NCBI GenBank assembly: GCA_028276105.1
Contig: JAPYWZ010000010.1
Coordinates: forward strand, 1 to 10,697
Reading direction: 5' to 3'
Origin: Microgenomates group bacterium
GTDB lineage: Bacteria; Patescibacteriota; Microgenomatia; UBA1406; GWC2-37-13
DNA: 10,697 nt
A program made the translations under genes and the position numbers. This document shows positions 1 through 7,546 of this stretch, one piece after another (position 1 is the first letter of the stretch; every line of letters begins with the position of its first letter). Below the pieces are notes generated by a model. It was not told where the DNA came from. It saw nothing but the letters and a program-made list of their open reading frames with translations, and made no database searches.

Positions 1-7
1 AAAAAAT

Positions 8-3000
8 ATGTCTTTAAAACTTGAAGAACAAACTCTAACCGAACAACCAATGATTGAGTGGTTTAAGGGTTTGGGGTATGAGTATAAGTTTGGGCCGGAT
101 ATTTCACCGGGTGGGGTTTTGGTGGAAAGAGATGATTTTAAAAAGGTTTTGCTTGAGGATAGGCTGAAGGCTTCTTTGCGAAGACTGAATTCATCGCTTA
201 TAGAAAAAGCCATTGATGAGGTAATTTTTAAGATTAAAAAAATAAACTTTTCCAATTTAGAGTTGACCAATAAAGAGTTTTATCAGTTATTAAAAAATGG
301 AGTTAGGATTGATGTCAGAGATAAAGAGGGTAATTTAAAGGGCGAGTTTGCAAAGGTTGTCGATTTTGAAAATCCCCTAAACAATGACTTTTTAGTTGTT
401 AATCAGTTTACTGTCCAAGGATTTGAAAAAATCCGCCGGCCTGATGTGGTAATTTTTATCAATGGTATCCCGATTGCCATTTTTGAACTAAAAAATCCAA
501 CGATTGAAGAAGCCACCATAAAAGAAGCTTTTAACCAACTTCAAGAGTATAAAAAAGACATCCCAGAAATCTTTAAATACAACCAGATTTTAGTCATTTC
601 TGATTTAGTTGAAGCAAAGTATGGGACGATTTCTTCATCTTTTGAGTGGTTTAAAAAATGGCGCGGGATTGATGATCCTGACGAAAAGTTAGAAGGTATT
701 TCCGAACTGGAAATTTTAGTGAAAGGTATTTTTCAAAAAACAAGACTTTTGGATATTATCAAAAACTTTATTGTTTTTGAGGCTGATAGCGAAAAAGAAA
801 CCTCAAAATATACCAAAAAAATATGTCTTTATCATCAATACTTTGGTGTCAATAAAGCTATTTTAAAAACCCTTGAAAAAATTAGACCAAAAGGAGATGG
901 CAAGATTGGTATTCTCTGGCATACCCAAGGCAGTGGCAAAACTTTATCAATGGTTTTTTATGTCAATAAAATAAGAGAAATAAAAGAGTTAAAAAGCCCC
1001 ACCTTTTTATTCCTAACCGACAGAAATGACTTAGACGGTCAGTTTTATAAAACATTTCTAAGAACTGGTTATCAATATCTTGTTAAACAAGCATCAACTA
1101 TTGAAGACTTGAGAAACAAATTAAAAAATCCTGGTAATGAGATAATCTTTACCACCATTCAAAAATTTGCTGATATCGATGAAGTTTTTTCTGAAAAAGA
1201 AAACTTTATTGTCATTGCTGATGAAGCCCATCGTTCTCAATATGCCATTCTTGCTGCTAAAGCAAGAAAAGCCCTACCCAACGCTTCTTTTATGGGAATA
1301 ACCGCAACGCCGATTGAAAATAAAGATAGAAATGTAAGATATGTTTTTGGCGATTATATTGACAAATATACCATCAGTCAGTCAATAGCTGATGGAGCAA
1401 CGGTTAAGATATATTACGAGGGAATATTAGTCCCTTTACACCTTACTAATTACTTTATTGATGACGAGTTTGAAGACTTAACCCAAGAGGTAGATTATCC
1501 AATAAAAGAAACTTTAAAGAAAAAAATAACTAAGTTGGAATCATTGATAATGGCTGATAATAGACTAGAGAAAATAGCCAATGATATTGTTTATCACTAC
1601 AATAATCGACCAATTGAAGGAAAAGCAATGGTTGTCACAATCAGTCGCAATGTGGCGGTGAAGATGTATCAGTTAATCAAAAAAATTCCTAATTCACCAG
1701 AAGTGGCGGTTGTCATTTCAAATCCCCAGGAGTTTAAAGATAAAATTCAAAAGGAAATTGATAATAATGAACTTGAAAAAAGATTCAAAAATCCTGATGA
1801 TCCTTTGAAAATGGTTATTGTTTGTGATATGTGGCTTACTGGTTTTGATGTCCCAAGCTTAACCACAATGTATTTTGATAAACCACTAAAAAATCATACT
1901 TTAATGCAAGCTATTGCTCGCGTCAATCGCGTTTATAAAAATAAAACTGGTGGGTTGATTGTTGACTATATTGGTATTGCCGATGATTTAAGAAAAGCAT
2001 TAAATCTATTTGACTCAAAATTTAAAGATGAGGCTTTAACTTCAATTGAGGAAATAAAAAATAAGATGTATGAAAAATATGATATTGTTAAAGCAATGTT
2101 TGAGGGAATTGACTATTCAAACTGGAATTATTTATCCGGAGAAAAATTAGCTCAACTTTTTCAAAAAAGCCTTAATCATATTGTCACTGATCCAAAGACT
2201 GGCAATCTTGACGAAAAAAGAAAAGAAAGTTTTTTAAAGGAAAGTCTCGCTTTGATTAAACTTCACGATTTTGTTATGCCGGCAAAAGAAGCCTATGAGA
2301 TAAAAAAAGATGTGGATTTTTTCAAAACCTTAAGAGCGGCTTTGATTAAAAAAATAAAGGTAAAAACACCGATTTTTGATGGAGACTTAAAATTAGAAGA
2401 ACCATTAAAAGAATTAGTCTCAAAAAGTATTGCCGCTGAGGGAATTATTGATATCTTTTCTTTTGAACAAAAAGAAAAATTGGATATTAGTTTATTGGAT
2501 GAAAAATTTTTAAACAAAGCCAAAGAGTTAAAATATAAAAATTTAACAATTGAAATTTTAAGAAAAATTTTAGAGGATGAGTTAAAAATAAGAATTCGAA
2601 AAAATAGATTTCGTTATTACTTACTTTTGGAGTCATTGCAAAAATTAATTGAAAGTTATGAAAATCGATTAATAAGCGCCAGTCGAATTTTAGAAAGATT
2701 GGTTGAATTAGCCAAAGAAATAAGAAAGGTTGATGATGAAGTAAAAAATATTGGCTTATCTGAAGAAGAGTTGGTTTTTTATGATGCAATAAAAAGTAAA
2801 AAAAACATTTTTGAAGATGAAAAATTAAAAAAGATTGTTAAAGATTTAGTAAGAGAAATTCGGCGTGATTTGATTATTGACTGGACTAATAATGAGATTA
2901 TAAAAGCAAGAATTCGTGATAAGATAAGATTTTTACTTCTTAAAAACAATATCAAAACTACCGATATAGAACCTTTGACTAAAGACTTATATGAGCAAGC

Positions 3001-3037
3001 TTTTTATGTCTTTAAAGATTATAATTTTTCCTCTTAA
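8..3037 (+). CDS. hsdR: Type I restriction enzyme R subunit (HsdR), full length
   Basis: This is the motor and nuclease subunit of a type I restriction-modification complex. It translocates DNA using ATP and cuts unmethylated DNA when bound to HsdM and HsdS. Visible in the 1009-residue protein: an N-terminal nuclease domain (about 5-250) with D146, the E160-L-K162 core of a PD-(D/E)xK site, and a following Q177-x3-Y181 motif. Two RecA-like helicase lobes follow, with Walker A TQGSGKT at 306-312, DEAH at 405-408, TAT at 432-434, TGFDVP at 611-616 and the arginine-finger motif QAIARVNR at 634-641. A helical, Lys/Glu-rich C-terminal region (about 720-1009) probably docks to the methylase. All key residues are present and the length is normal for the family. 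The ATG lies 7 nt into the window, so the upstream context cannot be judged; the [14 protein letters not shown] opening is a sensible start. hsdM and hsdS are not visible. The DUF262 gene follows after 5 nt. Confidence 0.96.
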   Translation: MSLKLEEQTLTEQPMIEWFKGLGYEYKFGPDISPGGVLVERDDFKKVLLEDRLKASLRRLNSSLIEKAIDEVIFKIKKINFSNLELTNKEFYQLLKNGVRIDVRDKEGNLKGEFAKVVDFENPLNNDFLVVNQFTVQGFEKIRRPDVVIFINGIPIAIFELKNPTIEEATIKEAFNQLQEYKKDIPEIFKYNQILVISDLVEAKYGTISSSFEWFKKWRGIDDPDEKLEGISELEILVKGIFQKTRLLDIIKNFIVFEADSEKETSKYTKKICLYHQYFGVNKAILKTLEKIRPKGDGKIGILWHTQGSGKTLSMVFYVNKIREIKELKSPTFLFLTDRNDLDGQFYKTFLRTGYQYLVKQASTIEDLRNKLKNPGNEIIFTTIQKFADIDEVFSEKENFIVIADEAHRSQYAILAAKARKALPNASFMGITATPIENKDRNVRYVFGDYIDKYTISQSIADGATVKIYYEGILVPLHLTNYFIDDEFEDLTQEVDYPIKETLKKKITKLESLIMADNRLEKIANDIVYHYNNRPIEGKAMVVTISRNVAVKMYQLIKKIPNSPEVAVVISNPQEFKDKIQKEIDNNELEKRFKNPDDPLKMVIVCDMWLTGFDVPSLTTMYFDKPLKNHTLMQAIARVNRVYKNKTGGLIVDYIGIADDLRKALNLFDSKFKDEALTSIEEIKNKMYEKYDIVKAMFEGIDYSNWNYLSGEKLAQLFQKSLNHIVTDPKTGNLDEKRKESFLKESLALIKLHDFVMPAKEAYEIKKDVDFFKTLRAALIKKIKVKTPIFDGDLKLEEPLKELVSKSIAAEGIIDIFSFEQKEKLDISLLDEKFLNKAKELKYKNLTIEILRKILEDELKIRIRKNRFRYYLLLESLQKLIESYENRLISASRILERLVELAKEIRKVDDEVKNIGLSEEELVFYDAIKSKKNIFEDEKLKKIVKDLVREIRRDLIIDWTNNEIIKARIRDKIRFLLLKNNIKTTDIEPLTKDLYEQAFYVFKDYNFSS

Positions 3038-3042
3038 AATCT

Positions 3043-4839
3043 ATGCCCATTCAAAAATACTCAGTTAATCAACACCCTATCCAAACTCTTTTATCATGGA
3101 TAAACTCCTCAGAAATTGCTATTCCCGAAATCCAAAGACCATTTGTATGGGATGGGGTAAAGGTGAGGGATTTTATTGATTCTTTGTATCGTGGTTATCC
3201 GGTTGGTTATCTTATCTTATGGCGAAACCCCAATGTTAGATTAAAAGATGGATCAATATCTTTTGGCAAAAGGATTTTGATTGATGGTCAACAGAGGATT
3301 ACCGCTCTTATGACTTCAATTTTAGGCTGGGAGATTGTTGATAAAGATTATCAAAAAAGACGGATAAAAATTGCTTTTCATCCAGTTGAAAAAAGATTTG
3401 AAGTGGCCAATCCTGCTATTGAAAAAGATAAAAGTTGGATAAAAGATATCTCAGTTGTTTTTTCTTCTGATTTTCGGCTTTACAAAATGGTTGATGAATA
3501 TTGTCAGCTAAATCCTTCTTATAAAAAAGAAGATATTTTTGAAAGTTTAGAGTCACTTCGTGGGATTGTTAACAATCATATTGGTTTAATTGAGCTTAAC
3601 TCTGATTTGGATATTGATACTGTTAATGAAATTTTTGTTCGGATAAATTCAGCTGGTGTTTCTTTGAGTCAAGCGGATTTTGCTATGTCAAAAATTGCCG
3701 TTAATGAAAAGTTTGGCGGGATGGAACTAAGAAAAGCGATTGACTATTTTTGTCATTTGGCGATAAAGCCAGAGTTTCATGAAAGCTTAAAAAAATTAGA
3801 TCCTGATTTTACCAATACTTCGTACTTTCAAAAAATGGAATGGTTAAAAAAGGAAAATGATAATCTTTTTGATCCCAAATACACTGATATGCTTCGGGTT
3901 GCTTTTACCTATAAATTTAAACGAGGAAAACTTCAAGATTTAGTCTCGCTTTTATCAGGACGTAATTTTGAAACTCGCGCTTATGAGGAGACTATTGCCG
4001 AAGAATCTTTCAATCTTTTAAAAGAAGGAATTTTTGATTTTATGAATGAGAATAATTTTAAAACTTTTTTGATGATTATCCGATCATCTGGTTTCATTGA
4101 TCCGGAAATGATTGGTTCAAGAAACGCTTTGAATTTTTCCTACATTTTGTATCTTACTTTAAAAAATCTTGATTTTAATCGAGCTTTGATTGAAACACTG
4201 GTTAGACGGTGGTTTGTTTTTTCAATTTTAACCCGTCGTTATTCCGGTTCACCAGAGTCAAAATTTGACTATGATATCCGCCAGATTCACAAAATTGGAC
4301 CAAAAGAATATCTTGAAAGTGTCATTAATGCTGAACTTTCAGATGTTTTTTGGGACGAGGCTTTACCGCAGCAGATGAATACCTCAGTTGCCTCAAGTCC
4401 ATTTTTTAATTTGTATCTTGCCGCTCAAATTATTGATAATGATAGGGGATTTTTATCAAAAGAAATTAAAGTTAAAGATTTAGTGGAAATAAAAGGTGAT
4501 GTTCATCATGTCTTTCCCCGTCAGTATCTTAAAAAGTATAATTTTTCTCGTGGTGATTATAATCAGATTGCCAATTATGTGATGGCTCAAAGTGAGATAA
4601 ATATTGCCATTGGTGCTAAATCACCAAAAGTCTATTTTGCCGAAATTTTAGAGCAGTGTCGTAGTGGTAAATTAAAGTATGGGGGAATAGATAATGAAGA
4701 AGACTTATTTAAAAACCTTGAAGAAAACTGTATCCCAAAAGAGATTTTTGAGATGGAAAAAGATGATTATCAAAGGTTTTTAACTCTTCGACGAAAACTT
4801 ATGGCAAGGAAAATAAAGGGATATTTTGAGAGATTGTGA
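3043..4839 (+). CDS. DUF262 (GmrSD N-terminal-like) protein with C-terminal HNH-like motif
   Basis: This is a probable defence nuclease related to the DUF262/DUF1524 group, which includes the type IV restriction enzyme GmrSD and BrxU. In those enzymes a ParB/Srx-like DUF262 domain binds and hydrolyses NTP and a His-Me (HNH) domain cuts DNA. Visible: the DUF262 signature [10 protein letters not shown] at 27-36, the invariant DGQQR at 81-85, and [16 protein letters not shown] at 198-213. Near the C-terminus are VHHVFP at 487-492 and a downstream EIN...GAKSP segment at 518-528, matching the HNH-like part of DUF1524-type proteins. The 598 residues form one intact frame ending in TGA. The start lies 5 nt after the hsdR stop with no Shine-Dalgarno sequence, so translation is probably coupled to hsdR. 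The family assignment is strong. The substrate (for example glucosylated or methylated phage DNA) is not determined by the sequence, and it could instead be an accessory of the type I system. Confidence 0.88.
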   Translation: MPIQKYSVNQHPIQTLLSWINSSEIAIPEIQRPFVWDGVKVRDFIDSLYRGYPVGYLILWRNPNVRLKDGSISFGKRILIDGQQRITALMTSILGWEIVDKDYQKRRIKIAFHPVEKRFEVANPAIEKDKSWIKDISVVFSSDFRLYKMVDEYCQLNPSYKKEDIFESLESLRGIVNNHIGLIELNSDLDIDTVNEIFVRINSAGVSLSQADFAMSKIAVNEKFGGMELRKAIDYFCHLAIKPEFHESLKKLDPDFTNTSYFQKMEWLKKENDNLFDPKYTDMLRVAFTYKFKRGKLQDLVSLLSGRNFETRAYEETIAEESFNLLKEGIFDFMNENNFKTFLMIIRSSGFIDPEMIGSRNALNFSYILYLTLKNLDFNRALIETLVRRWFVFSILTRRYSGSPESKFDYDIRQIHKIGPKEYLESVINAELSDVFWDEALPQQMNTSVASSPFFNLYLAAQIIDNDRGFLSKEIKVKDLVEIKGDVHHVFPRQYLKKYNFSRGDYNQIANYVMAQSEINIAIGAKSPKVYFAEILEQCRSGKLKYGGIDNEEDLFKNLEENCIPKEIFEMEKDDYQRFLTLRRKLMARKIKGYFERL

Positions 4840-4955
4840 GTTTGGAAGATTGTTTAAAATTCTAAGTAAAGGAATTTTTGAAAATCTATTGCGAGAAAAA
4901 ATCTTTAAGATAAAAAATAATTTTATAAGTAATTTAATAAACTTCTTAAAAATTT

Positions 4956-4984
4956 AATTTTGCTAGAAAATTTTAATTTTTTTT
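4956..4984 (+). terminator. Weak candidate intrinsic terminator of the hsdR-DUF262 operon
   Basis: A 6-bp inverted repeat AATTTT / AAAATT (4956-4961 and 4967-4972) with loop GCTAG is followed by a run of eight T at 4977-4984. The position, about 120 nt after the DUF262 stop and just before the next promoter-like site, fits a terminator. The stem is made only of A-T pairs, and such structures arise by chance in DNA this AT-rich, so confidence is low. Confidence 0.3.
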
Positions 4985-4986
4985 GG

Positions 4987-4994
4987 TATATTAT
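4987..4994 (+). promoter_or_regulatory. Candidate -10 element (TATATTAT) for the small gene at 5006
   Basis: TATATT and TATTAT overlap here, ending 11 nt before the ATG at 5006. No convincing -35 is present at 16-18 nt; TTGCTA at 4960-4965 is too far. A start of transcription 6-8 nt downstream would give an almost leaderless mRNA. The same geometry recurs before the genes at 5245, 5737 and 7538, which raises confidence somewhat despite the AT-rich background. Confidence 0.4.
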
Positions 4995-5005
4995 TATCAT
5001 AAAAT

Positions 5006-5195
5006 ATGTCAGAAAGATTTAAACCAAGACCAGATCAAATAGATTTTGGAAAAAAAGAACCCTTTTTTAGATATTTTAAATAAAATAAAACCACCACCAA
5101 AAGGCAAGCCAGAGCATATAAGACCACCTCAAGTTGAAAATCCAGTTCAAAAACCTCACCGTCAACCAAATAATAGAAATAACAGAAGAAGATAA
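5006..5195 (+). pseudogene. Small basic Pro/Asn/Arg-rich protein gene, interrupted by one apparent +1 frameshift
   Basis: From ATG 5006 the frame encodes 25 residues (MSERFKPRPDQIDFGKKE...) and stops at TAA 5081-5083. The frame one base ahead is open from 5043 to TAA 5193-5195 and continues the protein as NPFLDILNKIKPPPKGKPEH and then a Pro-, Gln-, Asn- and Arg-rich tail ending NNRNNRRR. Removing one A from the seven-A run at 5050-5056 joins both parts into a 62-residue basic protein. I recognise no family. The basic, low-complexity tail suggests nucleic-acid binding, but that is inference. Alternatives are a programmed +1 shift at the CCC-T site (5060-5063), a TTG start at 5046 giving a separate 49-residue protein, a base-calling error, or no gene at all. 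It lies just upstream of another small gene with the same kind of disruption. Confidence 0.4.
5051..5068 (+). other. A6G / CT6 stem-loop at the frame break of the small gene
   Basis: AAAAAAG (5051-5057) and CTTTTTT (5062-5068) form a perfect 7-bp inverted repeat with loop AACC, exactly where the reading frame at 5006 must change. The paired homopolymers could be a slippage hotspot or a weak terminator/attenuator after a 25-codon leader. It may also be chance; no function is shown. Confidence 0.3.
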
Positions 5196-5227
5196 TATTA
5201 TAAAAAATAAATTCATTTATTATCTGT

Positions 5228-5233
5228 TAAAAT
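5228..5233 (+). promoter_or_regulatory. Candidate extended -10 (TG-T-TAAAAT) for the small gene at 5245
   Basis: TAAAAT is preceded by TGT (5225-5227), an extended -10 arrangement, and ends 11 nt before ATG 5245. No -35 element is evident. The spacing would give a near-leaderless transcript, as for the sites before 5006 and 5737. It supports ATG 5245 as the original start of the cysteine-containing small protein. Confidence 0.35.
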
Positions 5234-5244
5234 ATTTTTTAAAT

Positions 5245-5326
5245 ATGCTTCAAATATCATTTATTAGATCCAAAAGTAGCAGAAAATTTACCAGTTATTA
5301 AAGAATTATTAAAAGAATTTTCCTCC
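5245..5326 (+). other. Out-of-frame N-terminal part of the 5327-5554 gene
   Basis: The frame of the gene at 5327 stays open back to 5243 and there encodes YHLLDPKVAENLPVIKELLK, a plausible amphipathic helix, so the real protein very likely starts upstream of ATG 5327. The only nearby ATG (5245) is one frame off: it reads MLQISFIRSK and stops at 5299-5301. Removing a single A from the AAA at 5252-5254 would give MLQYHLLDPK joined to the rest, a 102-residue protein. The exact site of the shift cannot be fixed from sequence alone. Confidence 0.45.
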
Positions 5327-5554
5327 ATGCTTCCACCTCAATTTGGTAGACCATATTTTGTCCCTTCACCTCACCCAACTTTGGCTAGTGTTTTACGGGC
5401 AAATTGTAGTAATCCTGGTTGTTCTGTAAGAGCTGTTGTTCATATAGAAAGAGATGAAAGTGGAAGACTAAAAATAAGAAAAGAAAAACCAATATTTGAT
5501 CGTCAAAAAAATCCTTGTGATGAATGTAAAAAATTATTTACAAACTCTTCTTAA
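5327..5554 (+). CDS. Small protein with C-x4-C...C-x2-C pattern, possible zinc-binding
   Basis: The intact minimal frame gives 75 residues. It has a Pro/Phe/aromatic-rich start (LPPQFGRPYFVPSPHPT), then cysteines at 27 and 32 (CSNPGC) and 64 and 67 (CDEC), separated by a charged beta-like stretch (VRAVVHIERDESGRLKIRKE). Four paired cysteines suggest a small zinc ribbon or a treble-clef-like fold. I cannot name a family, although short CPR proteins with two CxxC pairs are a loose comparison. The ATG used here is probably internal, since the frame extends upstream to 5243 with protein-like sequence and the likely ATG at 5245 is out of frame by one base. No Shine-Dalgarno sequence precedes 5327. 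A stem-loop begins directly after the TAA. Function is unknown; nucleic-acid binding is a guess. Confidence 0.55.
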   Translation: MLPPQFGRPYFVPSPHPTLASVLRANCSNPGCSVRAVVHIERDESGRLKIRKEKPIFDRQKNPCDECKKLFTNSS

Positions 5555-5580
5555 TTTCACATCAATTTTTGATTGTGAAA
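5555..5580 (+). terminator. Stem-loop directly after the stop of the cysteine-containing small gene
   Basis: TTTCACATCAA (5555-5565) pairs with TTGA-T-TGTGAAA (5569-5580), an 11-bp stem with one bulged T at 5573 and loop TTT. It starts at the base after the TAA codon. It is followed by A residues, not a T run, so it is not a textbook intrinsic terminator; it may end or stabilise the 3' end of the transcript. The GC content and length make it less likely to be chance than the other hairpins here. Confidence 0.4.
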
Positions 5581-5720
5581 AAAGCATTGAAGTAAAGCAA
5601 AAAATCAAAAAGTATAAAAAAGAAATATTTTCCTTTTAACTTTTGGGTTTGTTTTCTATTTGAACCTTTATATTTTTAATTTAAATCCATATTTAACTCC
5701 CCAAAATAAAAAAATTATTG

Positions 5721-5726
5721 TATAAT
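5721..5726 (+). promoter_or_regulatory. Consensus -10 TATAAT for the LysM gene
   Basis: A perfect TATAAT ends 10 nt before the ATG at 5737. There is no recognisable -35 at normal spacing and no Shine-Dalgarno sequence between the hexamer and the start. The geometry predicts transcription starting within about 5 nt of the ATG, a leaderless or nearly leaderless mRNA. Confidence 0.55.
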
Positions 5727-5736
5727 ATAGGGCAAA

Positions 5737-6135
5737 ATGGGAAGGAAAAAGGTTTATTATAAAAAGGAAGATTATCAAAAGTTGATTGTAAACCTTTTGA
5801 GGGAGAAATATGTTAGTTTAATTATTGGTCTTTTTGTTTCATATTTTTTTGCTTCCTTGATTTATCAAAATTTTTTCTTAAAAAACTTTAAAAATTTGAA
5901 GGTAGCTCTCACAAAAAATATTAATTTATTAAAAAAGCCAACCCCAACACCTTATTTATCAAAAGCAAAAAAAGAAAAAAAACCAAAAACCTATGTGGTT
6001 AAAGAAGGCGATTCTCTTTCATCAATTGCTGAAAAATTTTATGGTGATTTATATAAGTGGCCAAAGCTAATGGAAGCCAATCGTTTAAGTAATCCAAATA
6101 TGATTGAGGTGGGGATGGTTTTGGTTATTCCTTAA
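5737..6135 (+). CDS. Single-pass membrane protein with C-terminal LysM domain
   Basis: The protein of 132 residues has a basic cytoplasmic start (1-24), one transmembrane segment at about 25-48, a linker rich in Lys with a PTPTP stretch (67-84), and a LysM domain at about 85-132. The LysM signature is clear: YVVKEGDSLSSIAEKFYGD, then NRLSNPNMIEVGMVLVIP. LysM domains bind N-acetylglucosamine-containing glycans such as peptidoglycan, so this is probably an anchored envelope protein with its LysM facing the wall; no catalytic domain is present. The positive N-terminus fits an N-in, C-out signal anchor. The start is supported by the TATAAT 10 nt upstream. The 3' end converges on and overlaps by 11 nt the minus-strand glycosyltransferase. 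Confidence 0.9.
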   Translation: MGRKKVYYKKEDYQKLIVNLLREKYVSLIIGLFVSYFFASLIYQNFFLKNFKNLKVALTKNINLLKKPTPTPYLSKAKKEKKPKTYVVKEGDSLSSIAEKFYGDLYKWPKLMEANRLSNPNMIEVGMVLVIP

Positions 6136-7546
6136 AAATCTCTTTTGGGATTTTGATGCCAATTTTTTCAACGACAATGTCATTTTGTTTTGGAGGAATG
6201 CGTACTTCAACTAAAGGATCAGAAAAATCACCGCTTTGTTTTATTTGATAGAAGTCAAAAAAATAATTAAACCCATAATTCATCCCCAAAGGGACATCAA
6301 AAGATATGTTAAATTTTTTCCCTTCTGTTTTTTTCTTAATAATTTTGGCCACTTTTTCTTTATAATAAAAACCAAAGTAATTATTTTTAAAAGTAGAGAA
6401 AATATTTTTCTTGGTTAAAAAAAATATAACAATTAAAATCAAAATTAAAATTGATAGTTTTTTTATTTTAGTAAAAAAGTTTATTAGAGTAAGGTAAATA
6501 AAAGGATACAAAAAAATAAAATAATATTCGGCTGGCCTCTTACCCCAAAACATAAAGGCTAAAGGAAAAAAAACCCACAAGATAAAAAGTGATTGAAAAA
6601 ATCTTTTTTTAAAACCTTTTTCTTTTTTTTGAAGAAAAAAAATAATAAAAAGATTTAAAAAATAAAAAATTTTTGTTGGCCATTGATTTTTAAATGGATC
6701 ACCAACCAAAATAAGAGGTTTTAATAAATTACCAAAAACTGACCACCAAATAGAAAGATCTTTATTTAAAGCTTTTTCTGAGCCAAAGAAAAAGTTAAAA
6801 AATGCTTTAGTATTTAAAAATTGATGACGAAGATCAAAAAGAAAAAGGGGAATAAACATCAAAATAAACGAGATTAAAAATAAAGATATATTTTTTTTCT
6901 TTAGTATAATTTCTCTTTTTATTAGAGAAATTAACAAAAACATTAAAGAAAAAAGGATAATAAAAAAAAACTGAAAATGCATATTAACAAAAAAACCCAA
7001 AACTAGTCCTAAAATTATCCAATCAGAGAGTTTATTTTTTTCATAGATTTTTTCCAAAAAATAAAAAGTCACCATTATTCCCAAAGGCAAAACTACCGGC
7101 CACCAACCAACTGTATCAAAGTGAATTAAAGAAAAGTTAATTGTCCAAAAAGATAAAAATAAGATAGAAATAGTTTTGCCAAAAATTTTTTTTAATAAAA
7201 AAAATGAAAGCCAAAAAAATAAAATATTGACAAAAATTACAAAAAAAATTAACGCTTTTGGGTGAAGTTTTGTTAGGAGAAAAAAAGGGACAAGAAGATA
7301 AGAAAAATAAGGTCCCAAAAAAAATCCAGCATCACTAACAACTCGCGGGCCAATCAAAGTTAGTTTTCCTTTGATAATATTTTTTACTGAATAACAAATA
7401 TTTTCTTGATCCCAATCAAAAACAAAACGTTTTTCGAGATGATAAAAACGAAGAAAAGAAAAAATAAAAAAGATGATAGCTAATAAGAAAACAAATAATA
7501 TGTTTTTTTTGTTAAAATATTTTAAAATAATTTTTCTATGAAACAT
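6125..7546 (-). CDS. GT-C fold membrane glycosyltransferase
   Basis: The protein of 473 residues has about ten hydrophobic segments and is probably a polyprenyl-phosphate-sugar-dependent glycosyltransferase of the GT-C superfamily (GT39-related), working at the outer face of the cytoplasmic membrane. After the first transmembrane segment (about 16-34) the first outer loop carries FDWDQE (43-48), the acidic motif expected for the GT-C catalytic base and metal site, followed by GFFLGPY (74-80), WWPVVLP (148-154), GFFVNMHFQ (184-192) and FDLRHQF (237-243). The last about 90 residues, after the final membrane segment, form a soluble domain. The sugar and acceptor cannot be inferred. The start has no alternative ATG, GTG or TTG nearby, so ATG 7546 is preferred even though it overlaps the divergent gene by 9 bp. 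The 3' end overlaps the LysM gene by 11 nt. Confidence 0.8.
   Translation of the reverse strand: MFHRKIILKYFNKKNILFVFLLAIIFFIFSFLRFYHLEKRFVFDWDQENICYSVKNIIKGKLTLIGPRVVSDAGFFLGPYFSYLLVPFFLLTKLHPKALIFFVIFVNILFFWLSFFLLKKIFGKTISILFLSFWTINFSLIHFDTVGWWPVVLPLGIMVTFYFLEKIYEKNKLSDWIILGLVLGFFVNMHFQFFFIILFSLMFLLISLIKREIILKKKNISLFLISFILMFIPLFLFDLRHQFLNTKAFFNFFFGSEKALNKDLSIWWSVFGNLLKPLILVGDPFKNQWPTKIFYFLNLFIIFFLQKKEKGFKKRFFQSLFILWVFFPLAFMFWGKRPAEYYFIFLYPFIYLTLINFFTKIKKLSILILILIVIFFLTKKNIFSTFKNNYFGFYYKEKVAKIIKKKTEGKKFNISFDVPLGMNYGFNYFFDFYQIKQSGDFSDPLVEVRIPPKQNDIVVEKIGIKIPKEIFKE
6135..6154 (+). terminator. Candidate terminator of the LysM gene inside the convergent overlap
   Basis: AAAATCTC (6135-6142), loop TTTT, GGGATTTT (6147-6154) forms an 8-bp stem with one G-U pair in the + strand RNA, starting at the last base of the LysM stop codon. 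The closing T run is short and belongs to the stem. It lies within the last codons of the minus-strand gene, which also constrain this sequence, so it may be partly fortuitous. In minus-strand RNA the G-U becomes a C-A mismatch. Confidence 0.35.
7523..7528 (+). promoter_or_regulatory. Candidate -10 (TAAAAT) for the GT39-like gene, inside the divergent gene
   Basis: TAAAAT ends 9 nt before ATG 7538 and lies within the first codons of the minus-strand glycosyltransferase. A second TAAAAT at 7513-7518 is an alternative. The spacing matches the pattern before 5006, 5245 and 5737, but TAAAAT is common in this sequence, so this is weak alone. Confidence 0.3.

Noticed and set aside
2293..2789. Open minus-strand frames of 76 and 100 codons inside hsdR
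   Set aside because: They lie wholly within the clearly coding, motif-rich hsdR and their translations are low-complexity Phe/Leu/Ser sequence with no recognisable domain.
4837..4839. TGA read as Gly (genetic code 25 of some CPR lineages)
   Set aside because: TGA ends the DUF262 and GT39-like genes at expected lengths, read-through would add only a few residues before another stop, and no long frame contains internal TGA.
5046..5195. A separate 49-residue protein starting at TTG 5046
   Set aside because: Possible, but there is no upstream signal for this TTG, whereas ATG 5006 has a well-placed -10 and its first 17 residues continue naturally into this frame after a one-base change.
4840..5736. 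A tRNA, CRISPR array or structured regulatory RNA in the gene-poor stretch
   Set aside because: No cloverleaf with a T-loop GTTC-type core, no regularly spaced direct repeats and no known riboswitch core were found on reading; only AT-rich hairpins and the small genes are present.
6236..6418. A + strand frame of 60 codons
   Set aside because: It is antisense to the C-terminal part of the minus-strand glycosyltransferase and shows no independent protein signal.
6901..7260. Many long A and T runs as possible slippage or terminator sites
   Set aside because: They encode Lys and Phe codons of an intact membrane protein and are the expected result of AT-rich composition.
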